The position numbers were made by a program, and so were the translations under genes. The notes below the pieces were generated by a model. That model searched no databases, had not been told where the DNA came from, and was given only the letters and a program-made list of their open reading frames with translations. Source: Clitoria ternatea (Eukaryota > Streptophyta > Magnoliopsida > Fabales > Fabaceae). Taken from it: DNA of 64,000 nucleotides. Below, one piece after another: positions 11,004 through 22,529 of this stretch. The stretch covers positions 19,080,001-19,144,000 of the forward strand of contig CM075673.1 in assembly GCA_037962975.1 (NCBI GenBank), read 5' to 3'. Positions within the stretch are counted from its first letter, which is position 1. Each line of letters starts with the position of its first letter.

Positions 11004-11227
11004 GAATCGATCCACATACGCATGAATCGATTCAGAGGCCTGGAAGTCCCAAAAATATGAAAACAGAGTGTCCTGAATCGATTCACCAAGTCCTGAATCG
11101 ATTCACACAAAGCTGACAGCCCAGGAATTCAAAACAGAACACTCTGAATCGATTCACCAAAGCCTGAATCGATTCACACACTCCTGGAAGTCCAAAATGC
11201 ACAAATCAGAATGTCTTGAATCGATTC
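11004..11227 (+). repeat. GAATCGATTC pairs in Sirevirus U3
   Basis: Starts at 11004/11024, 11075/11095 and 11146/11166 (20 nt each; the three pairs themselves recur every 71 nt), plus 11218, whose degenerate partner (GAATAAATTC at 15005) lies across the inserted solo LTR. Confidence 0.9.
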
Positions 11228-11264
11228 GAAAAGGTATTGTGAACACCTCTTTTGGTCCGACCCA

Positions 11265-12660
11265 AGTGGAAAGAATTTTGAGAGGACTGAACTTTGTCTC
11301 CGAATGATCATTTCCGAGAAGAATGACTTAGAATGATAATTTCAGAGTGGAATGTCTCCTGGTGAGTCATTTCTGAGTGGAATATCTCTGATTGAGTTGT
11401 TTTCGAGTGAGTTGCTTCCAAGGGAGTTGCCTTCGAACAGAGAAAAGGCTCTGAGTAGACTCTCTCAAAGTTCCGTGCTCCCGAATGATCATTCCCGAGT
11501 GGAATGTCTCCGAGTGGGCTATTTCCGAGTGGGTTGCTTCTGAGGGAAATACCTCCGAGCGAAAAGTGAATCTTTGGATGAGTGCTTTTTCTAGTTGGGG
11601 ATACATCCGAGTGAAGATTTCCCGGTTGAAGTCGTTCTAAATGAAGGGCGAGTCTGATTTTAGATGAACATATCCGAGTGAAGAGTTCCCGACTGAAGTA
11701 CTTCCGAGCGAAGAAATTTTGACTTCAGATGAATAATGCCGATTGAAGCTATTTTGAATGATAAACGCTTGACTTCGGATGAATACATCTGAGTGGATAA
11801 TGCCCGATTGAAGCTGTGAAAAGTGCCTGACTTCGGATGAATACATCCGAGTGGATAATTGCCGATTGAAGCCATTCTGAATGAAAGGCATTTGATTCGG
11901 ATGAATGCATCCAAGTAAAGAATGCCCGATTGAAGCTATGAAAAGTGCCTGACTTCAGATGAATACATCCAAGTGGATAATTGCCGATTGGAGCCATTCT
12001 GAATGAAAGGCGTTTGATTTCATATGAATGCATCCGAGTGGATAATGCCAATTGAAGCTATTTTGAATGATAAGTGCCTGACTTCAGATGAATACATCCG
12101 AGTGGATAATGCCGATTGAAGCTATTTTGAATGATAAGCGCCTGACTTCAGATGAATACATCCGAGTGTAGAATTTCGATTGAAGCCGTTCTGAGTGAAA
12201 AGCATCTGACTTCAGATGAATGCATCCGAGTGGATAATTGTCGATTGGAGCCATTCTAAAGGAATTACTTTCGGTCGAAGAAAGGGTTTGACTTCTAATG
12301 AGTATTTCTCGGATATAGAGATTTTCGAGTGTATAATTCCGGGTGGATATTGAATGAATACCTTTTGGGGAAATACGCTCCTAAATTCCAGAAATTCAGT
12401 GGTTCAATTCCGAGAGAAGTATTTCCGAACGATGAAAGGCTTTGATTTTATAGGAGTACCTCTCAGACGGAGACAACTTTGAGTAAAGAATTCCTGAGTG
12501 CATCAACAAAAATGGTTGATTCCGAAGGAGCTTTTCGGCAGAAGATATATTCGGGTGAAGTATTTGAATGAGGCACCTCTGAGTAAGAAAGTTCTGAGTG
12601 GGTCACTTTCAAAGAAAAGCTGACAGTCTTTCAAGGAGACATTTCTGGACAAAACATCTC
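11265..12660 (+). repeat. CCGAGTG-rich array with 62-65-bp tandem repeats
   Basis: The heptamer CCGAGTG and one-base variants (CCAAGTG, CTGAGTG, CCGAACG) recur every few tens of bases. Between about 11640 and 12270 they sit in diverged tandem copies of a unit running TTCAGATGAATACATCCGAG, then TGGATAATGCCGATTGAAGC. Confidence 0.85.
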
Positions 12661-13063
12661 TGAGTGGAGCAAAAGGGAGCTGGTGTCACTTGAATGATCG
12701 GTTTTTACAACTCAAGCCTTCACACCAAGTGTCGAAGGATCAGTCCTTACACTCAAACTCTTCTCCTGTTTCGATCGGACCAATTTCCACCGAGAAGGGA
12801 TGCTGACAGACCGAGATCCGGGCCATAAGAAGAAAACCGGTCCCATGTGGCACCGATTGAGGAGTCCGATCGCCATACTGTGACTTGGAATTCCACCACC
12901 CAAGTCGATCCATGAATTCTGGAAGTGGCAGACAGAGGGCGGAAGTGGAAATAATTAAAAATTCCCCACCAGCCGCTGCCCCCATTACCTGTTAGTGGCT
13001 AGGCTGCCTCTACTGTGAGTGGAGGTTTGAGCTGTCCGAGCACTCGGCCAGCGCCCAGAACCC

Positions 13064-13073
13064 CTATAAATAC
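13064..13073 (+). promoter_or_regulatory. TATA box of the Tat/Ogre-like solo LTR
   Basis: CTATAAATAC in a C-rich context, between the CCGAGTG array and the minisatellite. Confidence 0.65.
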
Positions 13074-13224
13074 CCCATCTGAAGAGGCATAAAGGGTTGG
13101 AATTTTGGCTTTCTTGAAACGTCTTTCTGGCCACACCCCCTGTAACTTGCTCCGATCTCCACAAAATCTTTTGTCCCTAAAAAGCTTGAAGTTTCCCCGG
13201 TGTTCAAAGGCAGAATCTCGTTCT

Positions 13225-13830
13225 CACCAAGTCCCCACATCGTCCCTTCTTCAAGCCTCACACCATCCAAGCCTTCACACCAGCGCCACACCGATTCTGT
13301 TCCAGTTTCTCACTAAGTCCCCACATCGTCCCTTCTTCAAGCCTCACACCGTCCAAGCCTTCACACCAGCGCCACACCGATTCTGTTCCAGTTTCTTAAC
13401 AAGTCCCCACATTGTCCCTTCTTCAAGCCTCACACCGTCCAAGCCTTCACACCAGCGCCACACCGATTCTGTTCCAATTTCTCACCAAGTCCCCATATCG
13501 TCCCTTCTTCAAGCCTCACACCGTCCAAGCCTTCACACCGACGCTACACCGATTCTATTCCAATTCTCACCAAGTCCCCACATCGTCACTTCTTCAAGCC
13601 TCACACCATTCAAGCCTTCACACCAGCGCCACACCGATTCTATTCCAGTTCTCACCAAGTCCCCACATCGTCCCTTCTTCAAGCCTCACACCGTCCAAGC
13701 CTTCATACTAGCGCCACACCGTTTCTGTTCCAGTTCTCACCAAGTCCCCACATCGTCCCTTCATCAAGCCTCACACCATCCAAGCCTTCACACCAACGCC
13801 ACACCGGTTCTGTTCCAGTCTATATCGGCC
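13225..13830 (+). repeat. 84-86-bp minisatellite, about seven copies
   Basis: Units run CCCCACATCGTCCCTTCTTC, then AAGCCTCACACCGTCCAAGC, CTTCACACCAGCGCCACACC and GATTCTGTTCCAG; copies start near 13234, 13320, 13406, 13491, 13575, 13660 and 13746. A long open frame (13105-13989) over it reflects the low stop content of the repeat, not a gene. Confidence 0.85.
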
Positions 13831-14270
13831 TCTACACCAAGCCTTCGTATTCGGTACCCCATAATTCCATTTCGCACCAGCGCCACTCTGGTCTCCTCTG
13901 TTCAAGTCCACACTAACTCTCAGCACTCTCACCACACCAGTTCCATTCCATTCCTTATTCTTACTATTTATTATCCATTTCCCTGTTGAATTTATTATTT
14001 GTTGATTCTGATTCCCCATTTTAAATTAGTTTTTACTGCTCATTTTCTTTTCTTTTATTCAGATTCATAATAAATAATAACAAAAAATGAGTGTTTCACA
14101 TTTGAACTAGCCTAAAAAAAACATCATCAAGAACTACGTAACCCTGATTTCTTGGTAACTCAAGAATACGTAGGAGCAGGACTTTAAATCCTGTCGGGCC
14201 TACCTTTCCCATTTTATTCCTATTTTTATTTTCTTTATGTTTCCTTTGTAACTGCCTGTTTTTATCACTT

Positions 14271-14660
14271 CCATGAAAATCAATTTAGACGTGACGTCTT
14301 GTTGATCTTCCCCTATTTTCAATAGACTAACACCATGATTCATAAGGAACGGGATACTTGAGACGAGACGTCCCGCTTATCCCCTTCCCATTTCTAACCC
14401 TGCATCTTGATTAAATTCCATGAAAATCAATTTAGACGAGACGTCTTGTTGATTTTCCCCTATTTTTGGTAGATCATCACCATGATTCATAAGGAACGGG
14501 ATACTTGGGATGAGACATCCCGTTTATCCCCTTCCCATTTCTAATCCTGTATTTTGATCAAAGGATGACTAATTTAGACACGATGTCTTGTTAGCATCTT
14601 TCCCCTTTCCTATTTTATACCATAGCCGAGGTTAATTTGGACGTGACGTCCTGTTGACCT
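14271..14660 (+). repeat. 147-bp tandem repeats with GACGTGACGTC-type dyads
   Basis: Two near-identical units (14271 and 14418) and partial units near 14565 and 14622. Each has AATTTAGACG(T/A)GACGTCTTG and GAGACG(T)CCCG-type dyads. Confidence 0.75.
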
Positions 14661-15964
14661 ACACTCCATGTTTGTTCATTTTGTTCCTTCCGTTTTTCTT
14701 TACATAAAGGTACAACAATAAAAGGGGAGAAATATAACATCTCTTATAAGGCTATTTACGTTGTGCATTTTCAATCTTGGTACTGTTTTTGACAGGCGAT
14801 GTAGGGTGCTAATACCTTCCCTACTCGTAACCGACTCCCGAACTTGAATCTCATTTTTAAACCAATGCTTTACTGAACTTAGTTTTTTCCCAATGTTTTT
14901 CCTATGGATAAAAATGTTGGTGGCGACTCCCTGTTTGTTTTCGTTCGTTTCATCCTTTTTGAAAGGGTCGACCGCGCCATCGCGATCCAGGTTGCGACAG
15001 GTATGAATAAATTCAAGTAGTGGGAAACACCATTAAAAAGACACTTTTGAGTGGAAAACTCAGATCCAAACACCCACTACACGAAGGGACAACCTGGAAC
15101 TCATTTTGCAACGGCTAGGAGGACCTTCAAGGATCTATAAATGGATCCCTAACTCAAGCACAAGACACACAACAAGAAGCAATCAATCTTTACTTATATT
15201 TGTGCTTAGTGAGTTCATTTTCTTTGTATATTCTGAATCCTTGAGCTTAGAACTTGTATATCCTCTCTTGTTGAGAGTTAGAAATTATGAGAGTTCTTCA
15301 TTAGCTTATCCACTCTATTGAGAGAGTATATTGCTTGTAAACACAAACACCAAACACCAAAGTTCACTCTAGGTTGAGTGGTTACAAAGGTTGGGGTTCA
15401 ACCTTTGGGATATTGAGAGATTGTGAGATTGGGTGGGTTGCCCTTTGCTTGTGAGAATTGGGTTCTTGAGTGTGGGACACTAGGAGACAGTTGCTCAAAA
15501 TTTGTATCTCAAATCTTCAATAGTGAAATCCTTCAAGCGGATTGCTTGAAGGCGAGATGTACACCGGGTTAGTGGAACTCATTAAATTTAGTTTGCATTC
15601 TCTCTAACCTTGAACTCCTCTTTTAATTGTGCATGCAAACTGTTTGTTATATTGCCTTGGTTAATTGCTTGTGTTAATTGTGCTTTCTAGTAGTTTCTTA
15701 TCCTTTGCACGCCAACTGTTTGATAAAATTACTGAGTCCTTATTCTTCATTAATTCTTATTTCTCAGTTAAGTATCACTTGTTCTAAAAGTTCATTTTCT
15801 CTAATCAAATCAATTTATGTGTGATATTCTATTGTTGCTTGCTCACTTCCATTTACACATCAAAGTTGCATAAAGAACCAAGTTCAAAAGCATTCTAAGT
15901 CAAAGTTTTTAAAACACTCAATTCACCCTCCCCCCTCTTGAGTATTGAGGCTACTTGAATAACA

Positions 15965-16887
15965 AATGCAATAAAGAGGAATTTACAAAGAAAAGGAAGA
16001 AGGCAATATTGGAAGGCAAGGAAGAAAGCAAGAAATGTTTTCGTTGCTTGATGTGTTTTACTTCCTCCATCAGCTCTCTATTTATAGCCGTCTAGTGCAT
16101 GGCCCTTCCATTAAAAATTCCTTCGACATTGGCAAGTGGAGCATGATGTCTCAATTTGAAAATTATAGTGGAGTGTGGCTTTGCAGTTTCAATGAAGTGT
16201 AGTATAGTTTGGCTAATTAATTTACTCCTTTGATGTAGTGCAGCATGGAGTGGCCAATTTGTTAATTCTTCATGCGTTGTCTAGAACTTTAAATTGAATG
16301 AATCGATGAATGAATAGATTCCCAGCGTGCATTTTGGTCCTGACACAGCGTATGAATTGATTCTTTAAGTTGGTGAATCGATTCCTTCATGTTAACAATG
16401 GTAATGAATCGATTCTTCTTATTTTGAATCGATTCCCTGGGCCAATATGCTACGTGAATCGATTCCTCCCATGAGTGAATCGATTCCTGCGTGTTGAATC
16501 ATAAATTGCTTGCCAATTTACCGTGTGAATCGATTCCCCAAGCTAGTTTTTCATCATGAATCGATTCCTTTAGTTATTTTGCAAATCCCAGCCTTTGTTA
16601 ATCATATGAATTGATTCATATGGCCATTGGTTGCTGTATGAGTCGATTCATGTACCTGATACATGAAATTTGAAGCTTTGTTTCACCCTTTTTGCCACTT
16701 TATAATTTATGGTTCCAATCCTTTGATCCTTAGGCATTTTGTTGATCAATTTTCACTTGATTTAGTCTTTTGTGAATGCCTTGACTCAAGTCCTTTGTTG
16801 TTTATAAAAATTGATAGTTTGACAACATCCTTAATATCTCTTCATTTGTTGTGTCATTATCAAAACCTACATCAATATATAAATACA
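15965..16887 (-). repeat. Inverted, truncated Sirevirus-like LTR
   Basis: Read on the minus strand from 16887 it starts TGTATTTATATATTGATG and then has GGTTTTGATAATGACA, like the LTR at 10741. It carries about eleven GAATCGATTC-type motifs (16640 to 16345) and then a TATA box (CTATAAATAG, about 16080) in the proper order. The R/U5 end is missing or butts against the plus-strand LTR at 15964. No polypurine tract lies next to its start, so it may be a solo or truncated copy. Confidence 0.72.
16345..16650 (-). repeat. GAATCGATTC array in the inverted LTR
   Basis: Successive pair spacings: 16354/16375 (21), 16406/16426 (20), 16456/16477 (21), 16527/16558 (31), and about 16607/16640 (33). Several copies are one-base variants (GAATTGATTC, GAGTCGATTC). 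Confidence 0.85.
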
Positions 16888-17029
16888 ATGACATGACAAT
16901 AACGCCATCGATTATGGTGATAGTGATGACAATAATAGTTGTTACAAAAGTAAGGGCGACAGCAAGGACAATGGCGAATGAGATGATGATGACAACACAA
17001 TAATAATAGTGGTGGTGGTACATTGTAGT
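16888..17029. repeat. Low-complexity ATG/AAC trinucleotide-rich stretch
   Basis: Imperfect GATGACAATAATA-type repeats between two LTRs; ATGAC is duplicated directly next to the inverted LTR. No gene seen. Confidence 0.5.
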
Positions 17030-17369
17030 ATTGTTGATAAGTGTTTTATAACACAATAAATTAGATTTAGTTTGCTTAGGATTTTAATCATTATGCACTG
17101 TATTTCCTTAATTTTTGTGATTTTTATTTTCTTTCCACTATATTCTACTTGGGTATTTTATTTTGCAAAAATTAATAAAATTAAGGAACAAGTACAAAGA
17201 TAATCCAAGGGTCAATAACAAGAGAAAAATGACCATCAAATGATAATGAAACAAGAAGAACCAGCCCCGAAGATTACATGGTGAAAAAAGAGCAACAAAA
17301 GCATGAAAATTGGCTATTAGTGTGCTATCTATTAGTGCCGTTGTAATAGGAACCGCACTAATAGGATGT

Positions 17370-17595
17370 AAATCGATTCACACATAAAAATTGCTCCAGG
17401 AATCAATTCCCAAGCTCATGAATCGATTCCCAAAGCCATGAATTGATTCCCCAAAAGAATCAATTCCTAGCTGATTTTCATGCCATGAATCGATTCCCTA
17501 CTCAATGAATCGATTCATGGACCTATGAATCGATTCCTCCTCCCTATGATTCATACACTATTTTTTATGAAAAATGAACTGGAGGAATCGATTCA
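17370..17595 (+). repeat. GAATCGATTC array in U3 of the 17035 solo LTR
   Basis: Motif starts 17370, 17400, 17420, 17440, 17458, 17487, 17507 and 17527, plus one at about 17585; steps 30, 20, 20, 18, 29, 20, 20. The inverted paralogous LTR at 33168-35083 has no recognisable array at the matching place. Confidence 0.88.
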
Positions 17596-17733
17596 TTAAT
17601 CAAATCATGCATTGAATCATTGGAAACAGCAAAACACAACTTAGAAACAGCTGGAAATCATCATGCACCGAAAGTTTCCACTTGCTCCTTAAATCACGCA
17701 CGCGTTTTCTTTCGGTGCCTCCTTTCCATCGCC

Positions 17734-17740
17734 TATAAAA
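17734..17740 (+). promoter_or_regulatory. TATA box of the 17035 solo LTR
   Basis: TATAAAA about 150-200 nt after the motif array, followed by a long C/T-rich tract. Confidence 0.6.
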
Positions 17741-18510
17741 GGAGAAGAAGTTGCAAGCAGAGAGCATCCAATCCCAAAAATCATTCTTCCTTCCTCTCTT
17801 TTCTTTTCCTTCATTTTTCTTTCTCTGTTCTATTTTCTTTCTCTTTTTATTTTCTTTTTCTTTCTTTTATATTGTGTAAGAGTTGTGAGGATTGTGAAAT
17901 TGAGTGTTCCAATTTGTAATTGGTGGAGGAATATTGCAACAAGAAAATACAGTGGTGAAATTATTTTAAGCTTTTGGAGAAACCCGTAAGTCTTTATTTT
18001 TACCATGTCTTGTATGTTTTTTTTCCATCATGTGTATGAATTTGAATTATTTCATGAGTAACTAAATTAATTATCTTATAATGAAGGGGGTGTGATAATA
18101 TTTTGTGATAATGTTATTTTGAATTTGAATTAAATAAATTTCTGTTTTCCATTTAGTTCAAATTATGCTCAAAGCTCTTAATGATTCCTAACAAGAACCT
18201 AAGTGATAAAACCGTATACTTGCGGGTATATTCGTAAGTTTAAGTAATTAATAGAATCGAGAGATTTATTGTTTCTGGAAAGTTTTTGAACTAAGCCTAA
18301 GGTTTTGAAATACTTTTTGTGACCTCGGTGAAACCGTGAAAGTAATCAAAATCTTTCGGGGAATAAATAAGGGATTTTCACAAAATGATAATGGGCTTTC
18401 TTAGGGATTGAACGTTGTTCTCCATAAGTTAGGTACATTAATAGGATTCTGAAAGGAACATATTAATTAGCTTAAGGAAAATCCGCCACTAGTGGAAAAA
18501 ATGGATATAA

Positions 18511-19040
18511 TCACGGTTAAAAAAGGCCTTTATTCACGGTTAAAGAACCGTGGTTGTTGCAGCCGTGGTAGTAGATGATGGTCTTTAACCACGGTTAATA
18601 ACCGTGGTAATAAATCACATCTAACCACGGTTAAGAACAACTGTGAATATAACTTACTATTTATATTCACGGTTATCGAGCACAACCGTGAATATAAGAA
18701 CTGAAAGGTGTCAGTTACATCCACTTATATTGATGGTTATTATGGACAACCGTGGATATAGACTATATTTATCCACGGTTACTACCAAAATCATGGATAT
18801 AGACCCACTTATATAGACTATATTTATCCACGGTTACTACCATAACCGTGGACAAAATGTATCTATATCCACGGTTGTCCATCATAACCGTCAATATAAG
18901 TATTAAAAGGTTTCAGTTACAAACTACTTATATTCACGGTTATTATGGACAACCGTGGATATAGATACATTTATATCCACGGTTACTACCATAAGTATTG
19001 TCTATATTCACGGTTGTTGCCATAACCGTGAATAAATACT
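18511..19040. repeat. CACTA subterminal repeats, left
   Basis: CACGGTT and AACCGTG units alternate as inverted pairs, usually with TATATCC or ATATTC flanks. In En/Spm such subterminal repeats bind the element's TNPA-like protein; that role here is inferred. Confidence 0.9.
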
Positions 19041-19294
19041 GAGGTTTTTTTTTTAATATGGATTCTGTTTTATCGTTTCCCAACCCTGCATTCAGACAAA
19101 CCAGTACAGTATACAGTATGCCACAGCAACACTATATCAAAAGAATGGTATGTATATATATAACAATTTATTTTCAATATGAATTCATAACAACCTAAAA
19201 AATGAAAGTATATACAATTAAGTTGAATGTAATGTAATAAATGTAAACCCTAAATCCTACTAGATACATATGTAAAAGAATAAAGATCCTATAT

Positions 19295-22200
19295 CTAGCT
19301 TTGCCTAACTTCAATGAAGTGTGAGGCCCATTGCCTTCTAACATCATCTACAAGTTCCTTTGGGAAAAATGACCGATCTTTAAAGTACTGCAAAGAATGC
19401 ACAAAACAATTAGAACAAAAGCTTTATTTATTACATGAAATTGATGAAATTGGTAGAAAAGTAGTCCAAATGATGAGACTTACCTCTGTCCATCCATCTA
19501 CTAAATGATGTTGGACAATGGTCAGCATAGTGTGCATGACAAAATAGCCACACTCAAAGGAACCCTTCTGCCTGTAAGACTACAATGGACATATAGTATA
19601 GAATAAGTGAATTCGCAACTTAAAAAACATGTACTGAAGTTATTCATGAATATGATTGACTTACTTTTGGGTTTAGCCATACAACTGTTTTTCCTTTGGG
19701 CTTGTTTCTAATCAGTAGATTGTATCCAACCACCGCCCTACGTCAAACAAAACACAAGATAAGTTAGAATTGTATAGTTCTAAAAATGATGTAATCGAAT
19801 TTGTGGTTATTTTTTAGGGATGAACTTACCCGTCTACTATATCTTTCAGGTCTTGTGGAGCTGTCCGATGCAAACTATCAAAGTACACAACAAGATAGTC
19901 CTTCGGACAGATCACCAGAAGCGTCCAGTGAGCCCTGTAGTTACCAGTGATAAGTGAGACTTCAAAATGCAAAATATCATGACAATAATTATGGAATAGA
20001 ATATTACCCTTTATGATAGGGGCCCATGTATATAGACTTCCCAGACTCAAACATCTAATTCTGGATGTATGTCTGGGTGTTCTGCAAGGTGTTTCCTTGC
20101 CTCTGTATGAGAGAGGGCTCTAAGAAACCGTAAGTTCCTTGGAAACCCAAGTCCACACAGAGTTTTGCCAGAAACCTAAACAAGTTAAGACATGGTTAGC
20201 GACAAATAACTTGTATAATGAAAAAATTGGATAAAACAAGGATATACTTACAGCTCCCACATCTGAAAGATGGAGCCGTTCAGCATCGACGTCCCCAAAA
20301 TAATGTCACAAATGTCAGAATTTGTAACGTAAACTGGAAAAGCACTGGGACGGCCGAACACTAGTGGCTGCCATGGGACCTGAACAGTGACGTCTGCTTG
20401 CTCATACCCGATATGCCATAGCATCTGGATGGGATCCTTGGCCGGGTCTGGCTTCTTCAATGTCTGTTCCTGTTGAACAATTGACAACCATCACGTTTTG
20501 TACCATAATTGACAAGGAAATAAAGCTAGCTAGTGTTTAGGGTTTTTACCTGTCCAGGGGCAATCACCAGAAGTCTGTTGGGCCACATCAGAAAGTGGCC
20601 CACCGCCTGACCGACGGTCTTCACCTCCTGAGTTGCCACTGGCACAGCAGCATCCTCCTCGAGGACGAGCACAACCGAGACCCTGGACATACCATTAGGT
20701 AATGTCTGATGGTGAACCACAGGGCCTAAGTTGTGCACCATACCAGTGGTAACTGGCTCCTCCGACCCGTCAATGAACAAGTCACATTGACGGGTGTCTG
20801 GTGGCTCGACCCCGTCATCCTCAGGGTCAGCTGCAGCGCACGACCCCTTAGTGCTAACCTTCCGTACCTACATATTTACACATCAAGCAGAAGTTATTCA
20901 ACAATGAAATAAAGTGATTACAAACAATAAAATTGAGGAAATTAAATAAAGAACCTAACCGGTGGGTCGCTAGCTGGTGCAGTAGTCTCCTGGCGGTGGC
21001 TGAGTGAGGCCTTCATCTCCTCCCTGAATCGGGCCATCTCCTGGTGGAGCCTAGATATCTCCTCCTGGTACTCAGCCTTCACAACAGCCACCTTTTGCTC
21101 CACCATTTGCTCAAGGGATGGGGCAGGGTCGGGAGCACCGTAATAGGCGCGGAGGCCTGTGAAATATGAATGATTAGCCCAAAATTGTTTAACAGATAAC
21201 AAAATGAAGGCATAGATTTAGTTAGCACTTACCTACACCTCGACCAATAGCACGCACTTTTCCTGGGTGCTCTGGCCTGCCGATGGCGATAGTCAAAATA
21301 TCCTCCCGTCCATGGGCTATGAAAGACCCTTGGGTTGATTGCTCAACCAAGGAATCCTGAAACCAAACAAGTTAGTATTCAATTCCTTGACGTAAACTGA
21401 TATAACAGACATTGATATAAAGGGGAATACTTACTATCCGTGAGGCAACCTCCTGAGCCTGTGAGGAAGTGTATTCCCCACTCTTCTTGATCCTAGCCCG
21501 CTTCCATCTGTCGTGGCGTGCAGGTGGGGAAGGGGATCCACAATGCCAGTGTCAGTCTGACACTGACTCAGCCTCTCCTGTGCCAGCCGCTCCTCCAACC
21601 TACGGTAACCCCCACGTGACAGTGTGTGTGGGCAGTCATTTAGCTTCCTAGTCTCCTTGGCTTTCTTTTTGGTCTCCTACAACAAGAAAAAAAATATTCA
21701 CAGTTAGCCGTATAAATTATACATATTATTTAATCATCTAAAAACCAATGTACCTGAAACTTGGCAGAATGTCTAGATGCAACAAAAGCATCCCAGGTCT
21801 CCTGATCGATGAATGGATACTTCTCTCCAAGGAACTTTCCTTGGTCGTCCTCGAATACATACCTATAATGAAAGGTACATTTAAACTAAGGATTGGTATA
21901 ATTTGGTGAAGCGTTGATTAAGATTTTAAAGTTCAACATACCTCGTGGTGAGTATGGATTTGAACGACCTCCATCGCTCAGCCATGATACCGAGGACCTT
22001 CCTCCTCGCTATGTCGGAAGATGGTATCTCAAAAGAATCCTACATGAAAGGAGTTAGTCCATAAAGGAGTCCTTATTAAGAGTTACATGAAATAATACAC
22101 TAAAATAAAACTTAAATAATATCTAAGTTACCAGAACATCACTCCATAGCTGGTTCTTCACCACCTCCTCGACACTATCCCAGTCGGGGATAATGATGGA

Positions 22201-22416
22201 CACCTTCGACCGTACCACAACCCCCAGATAACTGCTAAGCTTCGTGGCATGCGGTCCACTGAATCTACCGGTGTTGACATCCATGTCAACAACTGGCCTC
22301 TCTCCCCGGTGACGCCTACGTGCGACGTCTGGCATCCGGGTAACACCTCTACTCTTCCGAGCAGAGGAACCACTGGCCTGTGAGTCGGACCTGGATCGTC
22401 CATCCTGGTCAGCCAT
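19295..22416 (-). pseudogene. CACTA second gene: Ptta/En/Spm-type protein with C-terminal Ulp1-like cysteine protease
   Basis: Exons inferred from GT-AG borders in phase (minus strand): 22416-22132, 22039-21942, 21862-21754, 21676-21435, 21356-21233, 21156-20960, 20867-20550, 20469-20252, 20175 to about 20000, 19934-19830, 19737-19665, 19579-19484, 19387-19295. The N-terminal exons (SDIARRKVLGIMAERWRSFK, RHDRWKRARIKKSGEY) match plant transposase proteins of the Ptta/En/Spm type; a coiled coil follows. The last four exons join in phase and hold all Ulp1/C48 landmarks: His in RAHWTLLV, Asp in VVYFDS, and Gln and Cys in QKGSFECGYFVM. Two upstream breaks: exon 21676-21435 is 242 nt where phase needs a multiple of three, and an in-frame TGA occurs near 20055. 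The protease part itself looks catalytically complete. Confidence 0.8.
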
Positions 22417-22529
22417 GAGTATCTGTCCAAACAAGGAAAAAACTGTCAAATATTTAATATAACATTTAAAATAATGAATAACTAACATAAGATATAATTC
22501 AATGAATCACCAACAAGATTAATACCCTA

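Larger units (their letters stand above)
11238..14999 (+). mobile_element. Solo LTR of a large Tat/Ogre-like Ty3 element, 3762 bp
   Basis: Starts TGTGAACACC and ends GGTTGCGACA, flanked by a perfect 5-bp duplication GGTAT (11233-11237 and 15000-15004), with no internal region. The 3' end (GGGTGCTAATACCTTCCC, CCGACTCCCGAAC, TGGTGGCGACTCC) is the conserved end block of Tat/Ogre-type LTRs. Layout: CCGAGTG-rich U3 (11265-12660), TATA box (13064), an 84-86-bp minisatellite (about 13225-13830) and 147-bp repeats (14271-14660). Confidence 0.92.
10741..15964 (+). repeat. Sirevirus 3' LTR, split by a solo LTR
   Basis: Begins TGTATTTGCATG after the third polypurine tract and ends at GAATAACA (15964) after a C-rich U5 (CACCCTCCCCCCTCTTG) typical of this lineage. 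Without the inserted 3762-bp solo LTR and one target copy it is about 1.46 kb. U3 holds GAATCGATTC pairs at 20-nt pitch; the TATA box (CTATAAATGG, 15134) lies after the insertion. The start is supported by a second, inverted LTR ending at 16887 with the same TGTATTT...GGTTTTGATAATGAC beginning. Confidence 0.8.

Noticed and set aside
11367..12051. Several minus-strand open frames of 80-100 codons
   Set aside because: Overlapping translations of the CCGAGTG tandem repeats.
13105..13989. A 294-codon open frame across the minisatellite
   Set aside because: The repeat lacks stops in all frames; the peptide is only the translated repeat and lies in an LTR.
17370..17595. Regularly spaced short repeats resembling a CRISPR array
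   Set aside because: Plant nuclear context, 10-nt palindromes at 20-nt pitch, no spacer diversity or cas genes; it lies within an LTR.
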